This document shows positions 44,729 through 52,843 of a DNA stretch of 64,000 nucleotides, one piece after another; the first letter of the stretch is position 1; the number at the start of each line of letters is the position of its first letter. Made by a program: the position numbers and the translations under genes. Below the pieces are notes generated by a model. The model was not told where the DNA came from and searched no databases. It was given only the letters and a program-made list of their open reading frames with translations. This DNA is from Agrobacterium sp. AGB01 (lineage in GTDB: Bacteria; Pseudomonadota; Alphaproteobacteria; Rhizobiales; Rhizobiaceae): positions 124,001 through 188,000 of the forward strand of contig NZ_JACVAB010000003.1 in NCBI RefSeq assembly GCF_014851585.1. The letters are read 5' to 3'.

Positions 44729-44911
44729 ATGGTAGCAGGTATGAACATGCTTTCCTTTGACCTCTTCGGTCTCGGCCGCAAAATGCCCGAGAACAAGTCA
44801 GAAACGGGCAGTGAAAAAACTGCGGCACCCACTGCGCGCGATGAGGCATCTCGAAAGGATGTAGAGCAGGAACACGAACTGTTTTTCTGGTCCCTCTATC
44901 CGGTAATTTAA
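44729..44911 (+). CDS. Small uncharacterised protein
   Basis: A 60-residue frame with a good ribosome site (AGGAG, 9 nt before ATG), so it is likely translated. The middle is very hydrophilic (KTAAPTARDEASRKDVEQE), while the two ends are hydrophobic (MNMLSFDLFGLG and ELFFWSLYPVI). I recognise no family. Two strong hairpins follow at 44929-44960 and 44973-45012. Confidence 0.5.
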   Translation: MVAGMNMLSFDLFGLGRKMPENKSETGSEKTAAPTARDEASRKDVEQEHELFFWSLYPVI

Positions 44912-44928
44912 CATCCGGATGATATTTC

Positions 44929-44960
44929 TTGTGGCATTTTTTGAGATAAAAGTGCCACAA
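44929..44960. other. Hairpin after the small gene
   Basis: TTGTGGCA and TGCCACAA form an 8-bp stem that T-A pairs extend to about 13 bp with one G-T wobble. It lacks a trailing T-run but could end the small-gene transcript. Confidence 0.5.
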
Positions 44961-44972
44961 CATAAGACAAAA

Positions 44973-45012
44973 CCATGATCTAAGAAACGGATTTTATCCC
45001 TTTAGATCATGG
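44973..45012. other. Second hairpin
   Basis: CCATGATCTAA and TTAGATCATGG form a perfect 11-bp stem with an 18-nt loop, between the small gene and the LysR-TrpD2 gene end. Confidence 0.5.
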
Positions 45013-45156
45013 CCTTAGCGGCACCTTCAATATCCTTCCAATCTTTCAATCCATATTTTCAGAATACATTTCAGACGCTGGGTTTTAACGCGGCCACTTT
45101 ATAGCTGTTGCATCATATTGAGGATTTTGAAGGTGCTGCCATACCCAGGACCATGG

Positions 45157-46602
45157 TTACGCAGCCGCCACCAAACGGTCCTTCCATAGTCTCAACGCAC
45201 GTTGATAGTATTCCAGAAAACTATCCGCAGATGCACATTCAATCGTCATCAGCGCCATGGCGGCCGTCGCACAAATCACCATTTCCATACGTTCATCACG
45301 CGCCGCACCTGTCCAAACCGCAAACCAGTATTCCCGCATCGTCATCAACGTGTCCGGTTCGGCACCTGGCTGTTTCATGCCCGGAATAGAAAAATCATAG
45401 GATGCACCATCCAGCAACCGATAGATCGTCGTCGTTCTGAACGGGCCAAATTCAGGAATATCCCTGACATTGCCGATGATGGACAGCTGCTGCACACCCA
45501 GCAACATCGCAATGTCGCGGTGTAGATCCCGTCGCGCGGACCCCGAAGCACCCATGATGCTGGCCTTCGCGCCCAAGGGATTGATCAACTGCAGAATCGT
45601 ATTGAGCGGCGAGCGCATTTCCATCAACGGATAGAGACCGATAAGCCGGGTAATTTGTGCGTCGAGGGTTTCCATTGGAATGAAGACGCTCGCAGCCGTC
45701 TTCAGCGCGTTTTTCGCATCTTTGATCGATGCGCAAACCGGAATGCCCGACATCTTCGCAGCGATAACAAATTTTGCTTCGTCCTGACCACCGCCGGCAG
45801 AACCATGCATTGCCACGCGGTAACCAGCCATATTAACCAGTCGCACGGCATGCATGAACCAGGGAGAGGTGCGTAACTTCGGTGACAAATATACCGGCCA
45901 ATCGAGATCAGCCGTCGTGGTCCCGACATCCGATGCGTTGAGATGAGCACGAAGTGCCCTGACAAAACCTGCAAATTCAGATGTCGTTGCACCGCGGAAC
46001 TGCATTGTCGCCAGCAAAGCACCAATCTGGATCGGATCTGCCTCGCCATCGAGAATGATGGATAAGGCGTCTTGCGCTTCTTCCCGGTTGAGCGAGCGGC
46101 TGCGACCTACGCCTGCGCCGGACAGTGCGATATATTTCGCAAGTCGCTGCATCGGCGGTGCGTTGTCCCCTATCCGGGATAATTTATCGGCGATGTGCTC
46201 TGGTGATGGCTGTCCATCCAGAAGCATCGAGGGCCGAACCGCAAGCGGTGGTACGTCCAACAGGGCAGGGCCACTCCAACCGGTTTCGCCGGGCCTGGAG
46301 GAGGAGACGGTCTCCTTTTGCGGCGCTAACAACCGATCCGTTTCTGCCGCAAGTGCCCGAACACGAACCCGCAAGGAATCTGCTAGTGGCGTCGGCACCA
46401 ACCCTCGCGCCGTTCGATGGAATAGCGGATCGCCATAAATTTCCCGCAATTGCCCGAGCATTCTGCTCATTGCAGGTGGTTGTATACCCATACTTGCCGC
46501 TGCGCGGCTGACACTCCCCTCTCGCAAAAGAGTGTCCAGCACGATCAAAAGACGCAGCTGTCCTGATCGATCTTGTGGCTGATCAACGCCCCCGCGTCGC
46601 AT
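45157..46602 (-). CDS. LysR-type HTH fused to TrpD2/YbiB-like domain
   Basis: About 481 residues from ATG 46602, which has AGGGG 6 nt upstream; the frame to 46680 is unsupported. Residues about 12-75 form a LysR-like winged helix (REGSVSRAAASMGIQPPAMSRMLGQL, then DPLFHRTARGLVPTPLA). A linker of about 60 residues follows. The rest resembles glycosyltransferase family 3: a helical N-domain (NREEAQDALSIILDG, IGALLATMQFRGAT) and a large domain with AMHGSAGGGQDEAKFVIAA in the place of the PRPP motif, then RSPLNTILQLINPLGAKASIMG. The classical GTGGD is altered, so catalysis is doubtful. It is divergent from a TonB receptor and probably regulates it. Confidence 0.85.
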   Translation of the reverse strand: MRRGGVDQPQDRSGQLRLLIVLDTLLREGSVSRAAASMGIQPPAMSRMLGQLREIYGDPLFHRTARGLVPTPLADSLRVRVRALAAETDRLLAPQKETVSSSRPGETGWSGPALLDVPPLAVRPSMLLDGQPSPEHIADKLSRIGDNAPPMQRLAKYIALSGAGVGRSRSLNREEAQDALSIILDGEADPIQIGALLATMQFRGATTSEFAGFVRALRAHLNASDVGTTTADLDWPVYLSPKLRTSPWFMHAVRLVNMAGYRVAMHGSAGGGQDEAKFVIAAKMSGIPVCASIKDAKNALKTAASVFIPMETLDAQITRLIGLYPLMEMRSPLNTILQLINPLGAKASIMGASGSARRDLHRDIAMLLGVQQLSIIGNVRDIPEFGPFRTTTIYRLLDGASYDFSIPGMKQPGAEPDTLMTMREYWFAVWTGAARDERMEMVICATAAMALMTIECASADSFLEYYQRALRLWKDRLVAAA

Positions 46603-46747
46603 TTTTTCCCCTGTCACGACATCTCCGTTCTGCCCCGTAACTTCCTCATATTCAAATTTGGAATCATTCGAAAACAACAAGGTTGCTCTTACCAGACCCG
46701 TTAATTATGTGGATACCATTACTCAAGTTAATTGTCTGGAGTGTCAC
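46603..46747. promoter_or_regulatory. Divergent promoter region, LysR-TrpD2 / TonB receptor
   Basis: 145 nt between two divergent starts. AT-rich with no palindrome that I could call a LysR box; TTGGAATCATTC and similar short repeats are present. Operators for the fused regulator should be here. Confidence 0.45.
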
Positions 46748-48865
46748 ATGAAGTTGATCGCTGACCGTCGAGGGGACGGGCAGGGGACGATGTTGCGCGC
46801 AAAAAAACGCCAGCATCCAAGCGAAAACCTGAAAGCCGGAAAGCACCGAATTGCCTTGGCGTGCCTCGCAGGTACAGCCATTTTCATTGCTCAAAACGCT
46901 TACGCGCAACAGTCAGCTGACACAGCCACAGATGAAGAAGCACTCATGCTTCAACAGATTGTCGTGACAGCCTCGTCGGTCGCAACCGATTTGCGCAACG
47001 CACCGGCCAGTGTATCGGTTATCAACTCTGATACATTTGAACGAAAAGCCGTCACGGATATTTCCGAGGCAATCCGCACTCAACCAGGTGTCAATGTCGG
47101 ATTTGGCAGTAACGGCACGCGCGGTGTCAGTATACGTGGCCTCGGCTCCAGCTACACTCTCATCCTCATAGACGGCAAGCGCGTAAACGCCGGCCTGACG
47201 ACAATGCGCAAATATAACGGCGATCTTGATTGGGTGCCAATCGATGCAATCGAACGTATCGAAGTCGTGCGCGGCCCGATGTCGACACTTTATGGCTCCG
47301 ATGCATTGGGCGGTGTCGTCAATATCATCACCAAGAAAAACAGTGATCGCTGGCGTGGATCGGTGACCGCAGAAACGCTGTTGCCAAGCAATGCCCTGAC
47401 CGGCTCCAAACAGAAACTCAGCGGTTACGTCAGTGGTCCGATCATCCCTGATGTTCTGTCCTTCAGCGCATTTGGCAATGTGAGTAAACAAAAAGAAGCC
47501 GATGAGAGCTTGGGCGGCGGTGTGGAAACACCACGCGGCACACGTGATTTCGACCTGACAGGTCGTTTGACATGGACGCCATCAACCGATCAAGTTATTG
47601 ATCTTGAAGCGGGTTTTGGGCGTGAGCGTTACATCCCGTATCTTGAACCGGGCGAGGCCGACACACCGACAACAATTGAGCGCACCTCAGTTTCGCTTCG
47701 CCATGTCGGCGAGTGGGACTTTGGTACCTCAACAGTCACCGGCTTTTTGGAAAATGCCGAAAACAAACACACCATCACCGATCGTTTGGGCGATGTTCTC
47801 GGTAACAGCATCACCGTTCGCAGCTACACGCTGGACGGTAAATTGGCCATGCCACTGGATTATTTCTGGACGGATGGCCTGACTATTGGCAGCGAATTCC
47901 GCTACGAAGAACTGGACGATCCAGAAAATCTTGGCAAGGCCAATACCGTAACCGGAACAAGTGGCTCTCCACAAACCGACAACTGGACAGCTGCGCTGTT
48001 TGCCGAAAACAAGCTCGACATCATCGAAACTGTCCATCTGACAACGGGTCTGCGTTATGACTACCACGACATGTTTGGCAGTCATCTTTCTCCGCGCGCT
48101 TACATCACCTGGGATGTCACTCCGGATTTGACTTTCAAAACCGGTTGGGCTCAGGCCTTCAAAGCGCCTGATCTTCGCCAACTCAATCCGAATTGGGTGC
48201 AAACATCCCGCGGCCGTGGCTGCGGTGCTGTCGGCGGCCCTTGCGAAATGGTCGGTAATCCAGACCTCAAACCGGAAACCAGCAACAGTTTCGAAGGCGG
48301 TTTCTTCTATGAAAATTCCGCGGGACTGCAGGCAGGCCTGAATTATTTCTTCAATGAAATTGAAGACAAAATTACCTCTGCCCGCGTGGCTTCGCTAATC
48401 ACTGCCGGCGGCACGAAATATGTTCAACAGATCAATGTTGACCGTGCCAGATCACAGGGATTGGAAGGTAACTTCGCCATTCCATTACACGACACTTTGA
48501 CCTGGACAAACTCATTTACCTGGCTGTTTGAATCGAAGAACCTCGAAACTAACCTGCCATTGTCTGCGGATCCGGAAATCTCCATCCATACGGAACTGGT
48601 TTGGCAGGCCCGTGAGAATTTGAGCTTCACACTCTCAGGTGACTATTACGGAAAACAGGTCGATTATGTCACAACACCTGAAACGCTCATCGCTCAGAAC
48701 GTCGAGCCTTACGCTGTTGCCAATATTTCGACCAGGTACAGCTTCAATGAGAATGTCGACTTCAAAGCTGGCATCAATAACATTTTCGATGCGCAGCCGA
48801 AGAGCGAATCCAATTTTGTGGAAAATGGCCGCACATTCTTCCTTGGCGTAACCACCAAATTCTAA
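46748..48865 (+). CDS. TonB-dependent siderophore receptor (catecholate/FepA-CirA-like)
   Basis: About 705 residues, outer membrane. GGAG 7 nt before ATG 46748 supports this start; the signal peptide ends near NAYAQQ. The plug has IVVTASSVATDLRNAPASVS, RGVSIRGLGSSYTLILIDGKRVN and EVVRGPMSTLYGSDALGGVVNIIT, as in FepA, CirA and similar receptors. The CGAVGGPC disulfide loop and the terminal F are consistent. It has no STN domain, so it depends on another regulator, probably the divergent LysR-TrpD2 protein. The ligand could be a catecholate or a catechol-type degradation product. Confidence 0.9.
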   Translation: MKLIADRRGDGQGTMLRAKKRQHPSENLKAGKHRIALACLAGTAIFIAQNAYAQQSADTATDEEALMLQQIVVTASSVATDLRNAPASVSVINSDTFERKAVTDISEAIRTQPGVNVGFGSNGTRGVSIRGLGSSYTLILIDGKRVNAGLTTMRKYNGDLDWVPIDAIERIEVVRGPMSTLYGSDALGGVVNIITKKNSDRWRGSVTAETLLPSNALTGSKQKLSGYVSGPIIPDVLSFSAFGNVSKQKEADESLGGGVETPRGTRDFDLTGRLTWTPSTDQVIDLEAGFGRERYIPYLEPGEADTPTTIERTSVSLRHVGEWDFGTSTVTGFLENAENKHTITDRLGDVLGNSITVRSYTLDGKLAMPLDYFWTDGLTIGSEFRYEELDDPENLGKANTVTGTSGSPQTDNWTAALFAENKLDIIETVHLTTGLRYDYHDMFGSHLSPRAYITWDVTPDLTFKTGWAQAFKAPDLRQLNPNWVQTSRGRGCGAVGGPCEMVGNPDLKPETSNSFEGGFFYENSAGLQAGLNYFFNEIEDKITSARVASLITAGGTKYVQQINVDRARSQGLEGNFAIPLHDTLTWTNSFTWLFESKNLETNLPLSADPEISIHTELVWQARENLSFTLSGDYYGKQVDYVTTPETLIAQNVEPYAVANISTRYSFNENVDFKAGINNIFDAQPKSESNFVENGRTFFLGVTTKF

Positions 48866-48900
48866 CAATACATCTGCGCTTCATCGCGTCACGCTTCAAG

Positions 48901-48934
48901 ATAACCCGGCCTCATCAAAGCCGGGTTATTTTTG
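48901..48934 (+). terminator. Rho-independent terminator of the TonB receptor gene
   Basis: ATAACCCGGC-ctcatcaaa-GCCGGGTTAT followed by TTTTTG, a perfect 10-bp stem 35 nt after the stop. Confidence 0.9.
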
Positions 48935-48942
48935 TCCAAAAT

Positions 48943-49893
48943 CTAGTATCCCCGTTGAATATCGACAATCGGTGGCAAGGTGCCAGTTTGCCGCCAGTTG
49001 CGAATATTCCCAGCAACGATACGCGCGGAACTTTCACGACCGGTTGGTCCGGAAATGTGCGGTAGCACTGTCACTTTCTCATGATCCCAAAACGCCGAAC
49101 TATCGGGTAGCGGCTCTACTTCGAAGACATCGAGTACAGCGTGTGAAAGCTGACCACTGTCCAAAGCGTCCAAGAGGTCATCAGTCACGACAATCAGTCC
49201 GCGTGCGAAGTTGATAAGGCTGGCGCCCTTTTTCATAATTCCAAACCGAGATGCATTGAGCAATCCACGGGTCTGCTCGGTGAGTGGCACAAGGCAGACC
49301 ACAATGTCGCTACGCTGCAACATGGTATTCAACCCCTCATCACCGGAAACTGTTTCAATTCCGGCTAGCGATTTCATCGAACGGCTCCAGCCAATTACGT
49401 TGAAACCCGCATCTTTCAGTTTTCTGGCAGAAGCTGCGCCCAACTCACCAAGGCCGATCAGACTAACGGTCATTTCGCTTGGTTGCCGATATTCCAGTTC
49501 CTGCCAGACACGATGCTGTTGCTGCTTCCGATAAGCGGGCATATCCCGTTGGAGGTAATAACTCCAGGCAAGAACAGCCTCAGACATAACTCGCGAAAGT
49601 TCCGGATCAGTCAGTCGAACCAAAGGTGGAGCCTTTGGACCCAACTCCGCAACCAAACGTTCAACGCCGGCCCAAAGACTATGAACCCACTTCAGGTTTG
49701 GCAGTGCTGCGATGTGTTCGGGGTCAGGATTGGCGACAATAGCAATTTCTGCGCGCTGCTTTTCATCGTCTGACATTGCCGAAAAAGAGATGATTGTCTC
49801 TTGCGGTAAAGCCGCACTCAAGGCACCGATCCAGACGGCTTCGGAGGCGGCATCACTCCGCGAGACAAATGCAATAGGCGGCAGTTGGGACAT
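48943..49893 (-). CDS. D-2-hydroxyacid dehydrogenase (GhrA-like)
   Basis: A 316-residue NAD(P) enzyme. The Rossmann motif is SLIGLGELGAASARKL, and the catalytic arginine, glutamate and histidine are in INFARGLIV, LDVFEVEPLP and LPHISGP. It resembles glyoxylate/hydroxypyruvate reductases. It is divergent from the D-amino-acid aminotransferase gene, and the keto acid of that enzyme could be its substrate (inference). Confidence 0.88.
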   Translation of the reverse strand: MSQLPPIAFVSRSDAASEAVWIGALSAALPQETIISFSAMSDDEKQRAEIAIVANPDPEHIAALPNLKWVHSLWAGVERLVAELGPKAPPLVRLTDPELSRVMSEAVLAWSYYLQRDMPAYRKQQQHRVWQELEYRQPSEMTVSLIGLGELGAASARKLKDAGFNVIGWSRSMKSLAGIETVSGDEGLNTMLQRSDIVVCLVPLTEQTRGLLNASRFGIMKKGASLINFARGLIVVTDDLLDALDSGQLSHAVLDVFEVEPLPDSSAFWDHEKVTVLPHISGPTGRESSARIVAGNIRNWRQTGTLPPIVDIQRGY

Positions 49894-50032
49894 CTATCAA
49901 AAACACCTTTTTTGGAAATGAGTGTAACTGGGCAAACCGTATTCAACCGGCATTCGAAAGGAAAGCAATTCCCCGTTAATCACACATGTTGTAGGACGGG
50001 TGAGCTTCAAAATTCATTAAAGGAAAAGCGAA

Positions 50033-50893
50033 ATGAGCAGGACCGTTTATGTCAACGGTGAATGGGTCGCGGAAGAAAACGCCAAGGTTTCTGTCTTCGA
50101 TCGCGGTTATCTTTTCGCCGATGCGATATATGAAGTAACCGCAGTCGCTAACGGCAGGCTGATCGACTTCACTGGCCATGCGGCACGTCTCGCCCGTTCA
50201 CTCGAAGCGCTCGGTATCAAACCGCCGGTGACCAATGATGTTCTCAAGACGCTCCATTTCGAAATCATTCGCCGAAATGAACTTACGAACGGTTTGATCT
50301 ATCTGCAAATCTCGCGTGGTGCTGAAGATCGCGACTTTCTCTATAGTGCCAGTCTCGAGCCAACAATTGTGATGTTTACCCAGGCCCGCAATGTCTTGGC
50401 AAATCCAAGATGGGAAACCGGAATTTCAGTCGCCACGGTCCCTGAAGGCCGTTGGTCCAATCGCCAGATCAAAACCGTGCAATTGTTGTATTCGTCGATG
50501 GCGAAGATGGAAGTCCAACGCAAGGGCGCAGATGATGCTCTCTTTGTGGAGGATGGTTTCATCACCGAGGGCACATCCAACAATTTTCATATCGTGACCA
50601 GCGATGGCAAACTTATCACCCGCGCATTATCAAATGCTCTGCTCCATGGAATTACCCGCAGCTCGATTCTTGATATCGCGGAGAAGAATGGTATTCCGAC
50701 GGAGCAGCGGTCTTTTACACCTGATGAAGCAAAATCGGCCGCGGAAGCATTTATCACTTCGGCCGGGGTTTTCGTTATGCCCGTCATCGCTATCGACGGA
50801 CAAAAAATCGGAGACGGAAAGCCTGGTCCTATAAGCCAAAAATTGCGTTCACTTTATATCCAGCATAGCATCGACACCAGCGAAGGCCCCTGA
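50033..50893 (+). CDS. D-amino-acid aminotransferase (class IV)
   Basis: A 286-residue PLP enzyme with the fold-type-IV pattern: FDRGYLFADAIYEV near residue 22, the PLP lysine in RQIKTVQLLYSS, and ITEGTSNNFHIV. The R-x-H type ligand residues match D-alanine transaminases more than branched-chain ones. AAAGG lies before the ATG. It makes D-glutamate or D-alanine or degrades D-amino acids. A terminator follows. Confidence 0.88.
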   Translation: MSRTVYVNGEWVAEENAKVSVFDRGYLFADAIYEVTAVANGRLIDFTGHAARLARSLEALGIKPPVTNDVLKTLHFEIIRRNELTNGLIYLQISRGAEDRDFLYSASLEPTIVMFTQARNVLANPRWETGISVATVPEGRWSNRQIKTVQLLYSSMAKMEVQRKGADDALFVEDGFITEGTSNNFHIVTSDGKLITRALSNALLHGITRSSILDIAEKNGIPTEQRSFTPDEAKSAAEAFITSAGVFVMPVIAIDGQKIGDGKPGPISQKLRSLYIQHSIDTSEGP

Positions 50894-50916
50894 TTCAGGC
50901 ATCAGAAACGCCAAAG

Positions 50917-50945
50917 ACCCTGTCAACTGACAGGGTTTTATTTTG
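50917..50945 (+). terminator. Terminator after the D-amino-acid aminotransferase gene
   Basis: ACCCTGTCA and TGACAGGGT form a 9-bp stem with a very short loop, followed by TTTATTTT. Confidence 0.75.
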
Positions 50946-51433
50946 CCCTAATGGGCGGCTTTTACATCAGCCGTCACTGTCGTCCCATATCGCCAATAAT
51001 TAGCCGTGTTCTTTTTCCCCCTTTCTAACGAAAATCAAAAACGTCACCGCCACTTCAGCCGTTCATTGCCGTTTGACCGGTCGGGTTGACCGATGGTTGA
51101 TAATCACTTCCGCTGCAGAGCATGCTCAGCGAGTGCTGACCCCACTATTTTCTCGCAGCCTGGAAATGCTGTGTCATCAGACTAAAATCTCACCAACAGT
51201 AGCGGTGACATTTCGAAACAAATTCAGTCTCCATTTAATGCCACTTGCGAAATAAGCTTTAAGCCTGCCGGTTCGGCGCAATCTTCCATACTCCGCTGCC
51301 AGCGATTAATGCTTCCGACATCTGCGACTACTTTCGTTTTGGCTATGAACCACCGTCTGATTTCGGAAATCAGACGGTGGACTTATTTATCAAGGTACCC
51401 ACCGATTGGCTTCTTTAGACATAACGCCACGCG
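50946..51433. other. Intergenic region downstream of repC
   Basis: About 490 nt with no supported gene. It includes the palindrome at 51350-51380. I saw no copy of the GTTGACAGCTGTCAAC parS sequence here. Confidence 0.4.
51350..51380. terminator. 31-nt palindrome downstream of repC
   Basis: CCACCGTCTGATTTC and its exact complement flank a single central G (15-bp arms), 54 nt beyond the repC stop. It may terminate the repABC transcript; the lack of a T-run leaves other roles open, for example a replication or partition site. Confidence 0.55.
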
Positions 51434-52651
51434 TCATCCGGCCTTGCGGTTATTAGTCCCAGCCACTCTCAGCAGAGCCATCAACATTGGCCCCAATGAG
51501 AATTCGCCGAGCGCCGTACGTTTGGTTAAATCGCGCAGATATCCGCCGGCTGAATTGATGTGCTGTGCTCGCTCCAGAATACAGGCGATAGCAACAGCTG
51601 CATTCTCAGGGCCCATGACTTCGCACGCCGACTGATAGGCGGACGGGCTGACACCCAGCATTGAGCGAACAGTCACCGCGGCGCTCATCAAATCGCGCCA
51701 ATTCTCAATAACGCCGGACGGACCATAGGGCATAATCTCGGGGCAGGCGCGTAGCACCATACCCAAAGGAAATGCCTTCAGCTCCACATTCAGCTTGGCT
51801 ATTTTGGCACCAGGTTTTGGGTCGAGCTCTTTTTCAGAGCTAGCTTCAAGTTCATTTAGATAGTTGGTATTTGAATTCTGTTTGTGCCGCTCAAAATGAT
51901 CTGCATTGCCGCTTATATTATCTGAATTATCCAGTGTTTCCAGCAGATTGAGTACCTCTGCCCTGAGCATCTGCATCTCATCGAGCAGCGAATTCAGTTC
52001 ATCAGTCGTTGGTGACCTTGGAATACGCGCAACCAGTTCGCTGTAAATTTCTTCAATCGCATGCCAATCGCCGTCGGCCTCTTCGTCGATCGCTGCCGAG
52101 ATGAGCTTGCGAACATCGCGTCGGCATATAGTCAGAGCTTCTTTTGACCGTCTGAACTTCGCACGCTCTGCAGCCACCTCTTGCGCCAGGTGTGCAAATT
52201 CTTCTGCTCTTGCAAGTATCGGTGAAAGGTCAAAACCGAATGCGTCCTGGACTTCCCCTGAACGATCTTTGCGGGCAAACCGTTTGCCATTAGCGCTGTC
52301 TTTGCGGACAATAAGCCCTGCTCCAACCAATGCTGCCAAATGTCGGCGCAATGTGGCATCCGCCATGCCATGGGCGCGAACAGAGAGACTCGCATTTGAT
52401 GGAAATACGATAAGCTGGTCACCCTGACGCAGTTCTGTTTCAGGATAAAAGCTCAAAAGCGCATCGAGCACAGCAAGTGATCTGTCCTGCACGCCGAGCA
52501 TACCTCGAGCCTCGCACACATCACGAAACACTTTCCACTTATCAGCGGTTTTACCGGATTGAATCTGAGCCGAGGCGACTTGCCGTTTCATCAGGTCAAG
52601 CGTCATCGGCCGCCGCCCAAAGGGCGTCGTTACATTGACAGGTTGCATCAT
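51434..52651 (-). CDS. repC: RepC replication initiator
   Basis: A 405-residue initiator of repABC replicons. The N-terminal winged-helix region has the family run TTPFGRRPMTLDLMKRQ, KWKVFRDVCEARGMLGVQDRSLAVLDALLSFYPE and SVRAHGMADATLRRHLAALV, each visible here. The C-terminal domain contains ACPEIMPYGPSGVIENWRDLM and AYQSACEVMGPENAAVAIACIL. AGAGG lies 6 nt before the ATG. RepC acts in cis, and the origin is normally inside its gene. Its translation should be limited by the RNA encoded opposite at 52.7 kb. Confidence 0.95.
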   Translation of the reverse strand: MMQPVNVTTPFGRRPMTLDLMKRQVASAQIQSGKTADKWKVFRDVCEARGMLGVQDRSLAVLDALLSFYPETELRQGDQLIVFPSNASLSVRAHGMADATLRRHLAALVGAGLIVRKDSANGKRFARKDRSGEVQDAFGFDLSPILARAEEFAHLAQEVAAERAKFRRSKEALTICRRDVRKLISAAIDEEADGDWHAIEEIYSELVARIPRSPTTDELNSLLDEMQMLRAEVLNLLETLDNSDNISGNADHFERHKQNSNTNYLNELEASSEKELDPKPGAKIAKLNVELKAFPLGMVLRACPEIMPYGPSGVIENWRDLMSAAVTVRSMLGVSPSAYQSACEVMGPENAAVAIACILERAQHINSAGGYLRDLTKRTALGEFSLGPMLMALLRVAGTNNRKAG

Positions 52652-52707
52652 CTTTTACCTCTTTTAAGGCAACAGAAATCCGCTCACCAAAAAGATGCCG
52701 AAAACTC

Positions 52708-52736
52708 TTGACTGTGAATCATGGAAATGCGATTCT
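52708..52736 (+). promoter_or_regulatory. Promoter of the counter-transcribed RNA
   Basis: TTGACT at 52708-52713 and GATTCT at 52731-52736, spaced 17 nt, on the strand opposite to repABC and just upstream of the ctRNA hairpin. Confidence 0.6.
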
Positions 52737-52741
52737 CGAAG

Positions 52742-52795
52742 TGCTAAATCTGAGAGAGGCTTCCATGCGGCAACGTTTGGGGGCCTTTTTCTTTT
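52742..52795 (+). ncRNA. repABC counter-transcribed antisense RNA
   Basis: A short RNA of about 50 nt predicted in the 193-nt gap between repB and repC, antisense to their mRNA. Its end is a terminator hairpin: AGGCTTCC (52757-52764) pairs with GGGGGCCT (52779-52786), including two G-U pairs, then TTTTTCTTTT. In repABC replicons such an RNA lowers repC expression and determines incompatibility. The call is from position and terminator; no expression is known. Confidence 0.7.
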
Positions 52796-52843
52796 GCGGT
52801 AAATACCTTTCTTCGTTTTCGATCAATAAGATAGCTGGTGCTA

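Noticed and set aside
46603..46747. Fur box between the LysR-TrpD2 gene and the TonB receptor
   Set aside because: No sequence close to the 19-bp Fur or Irr consensus could be identified by eye.
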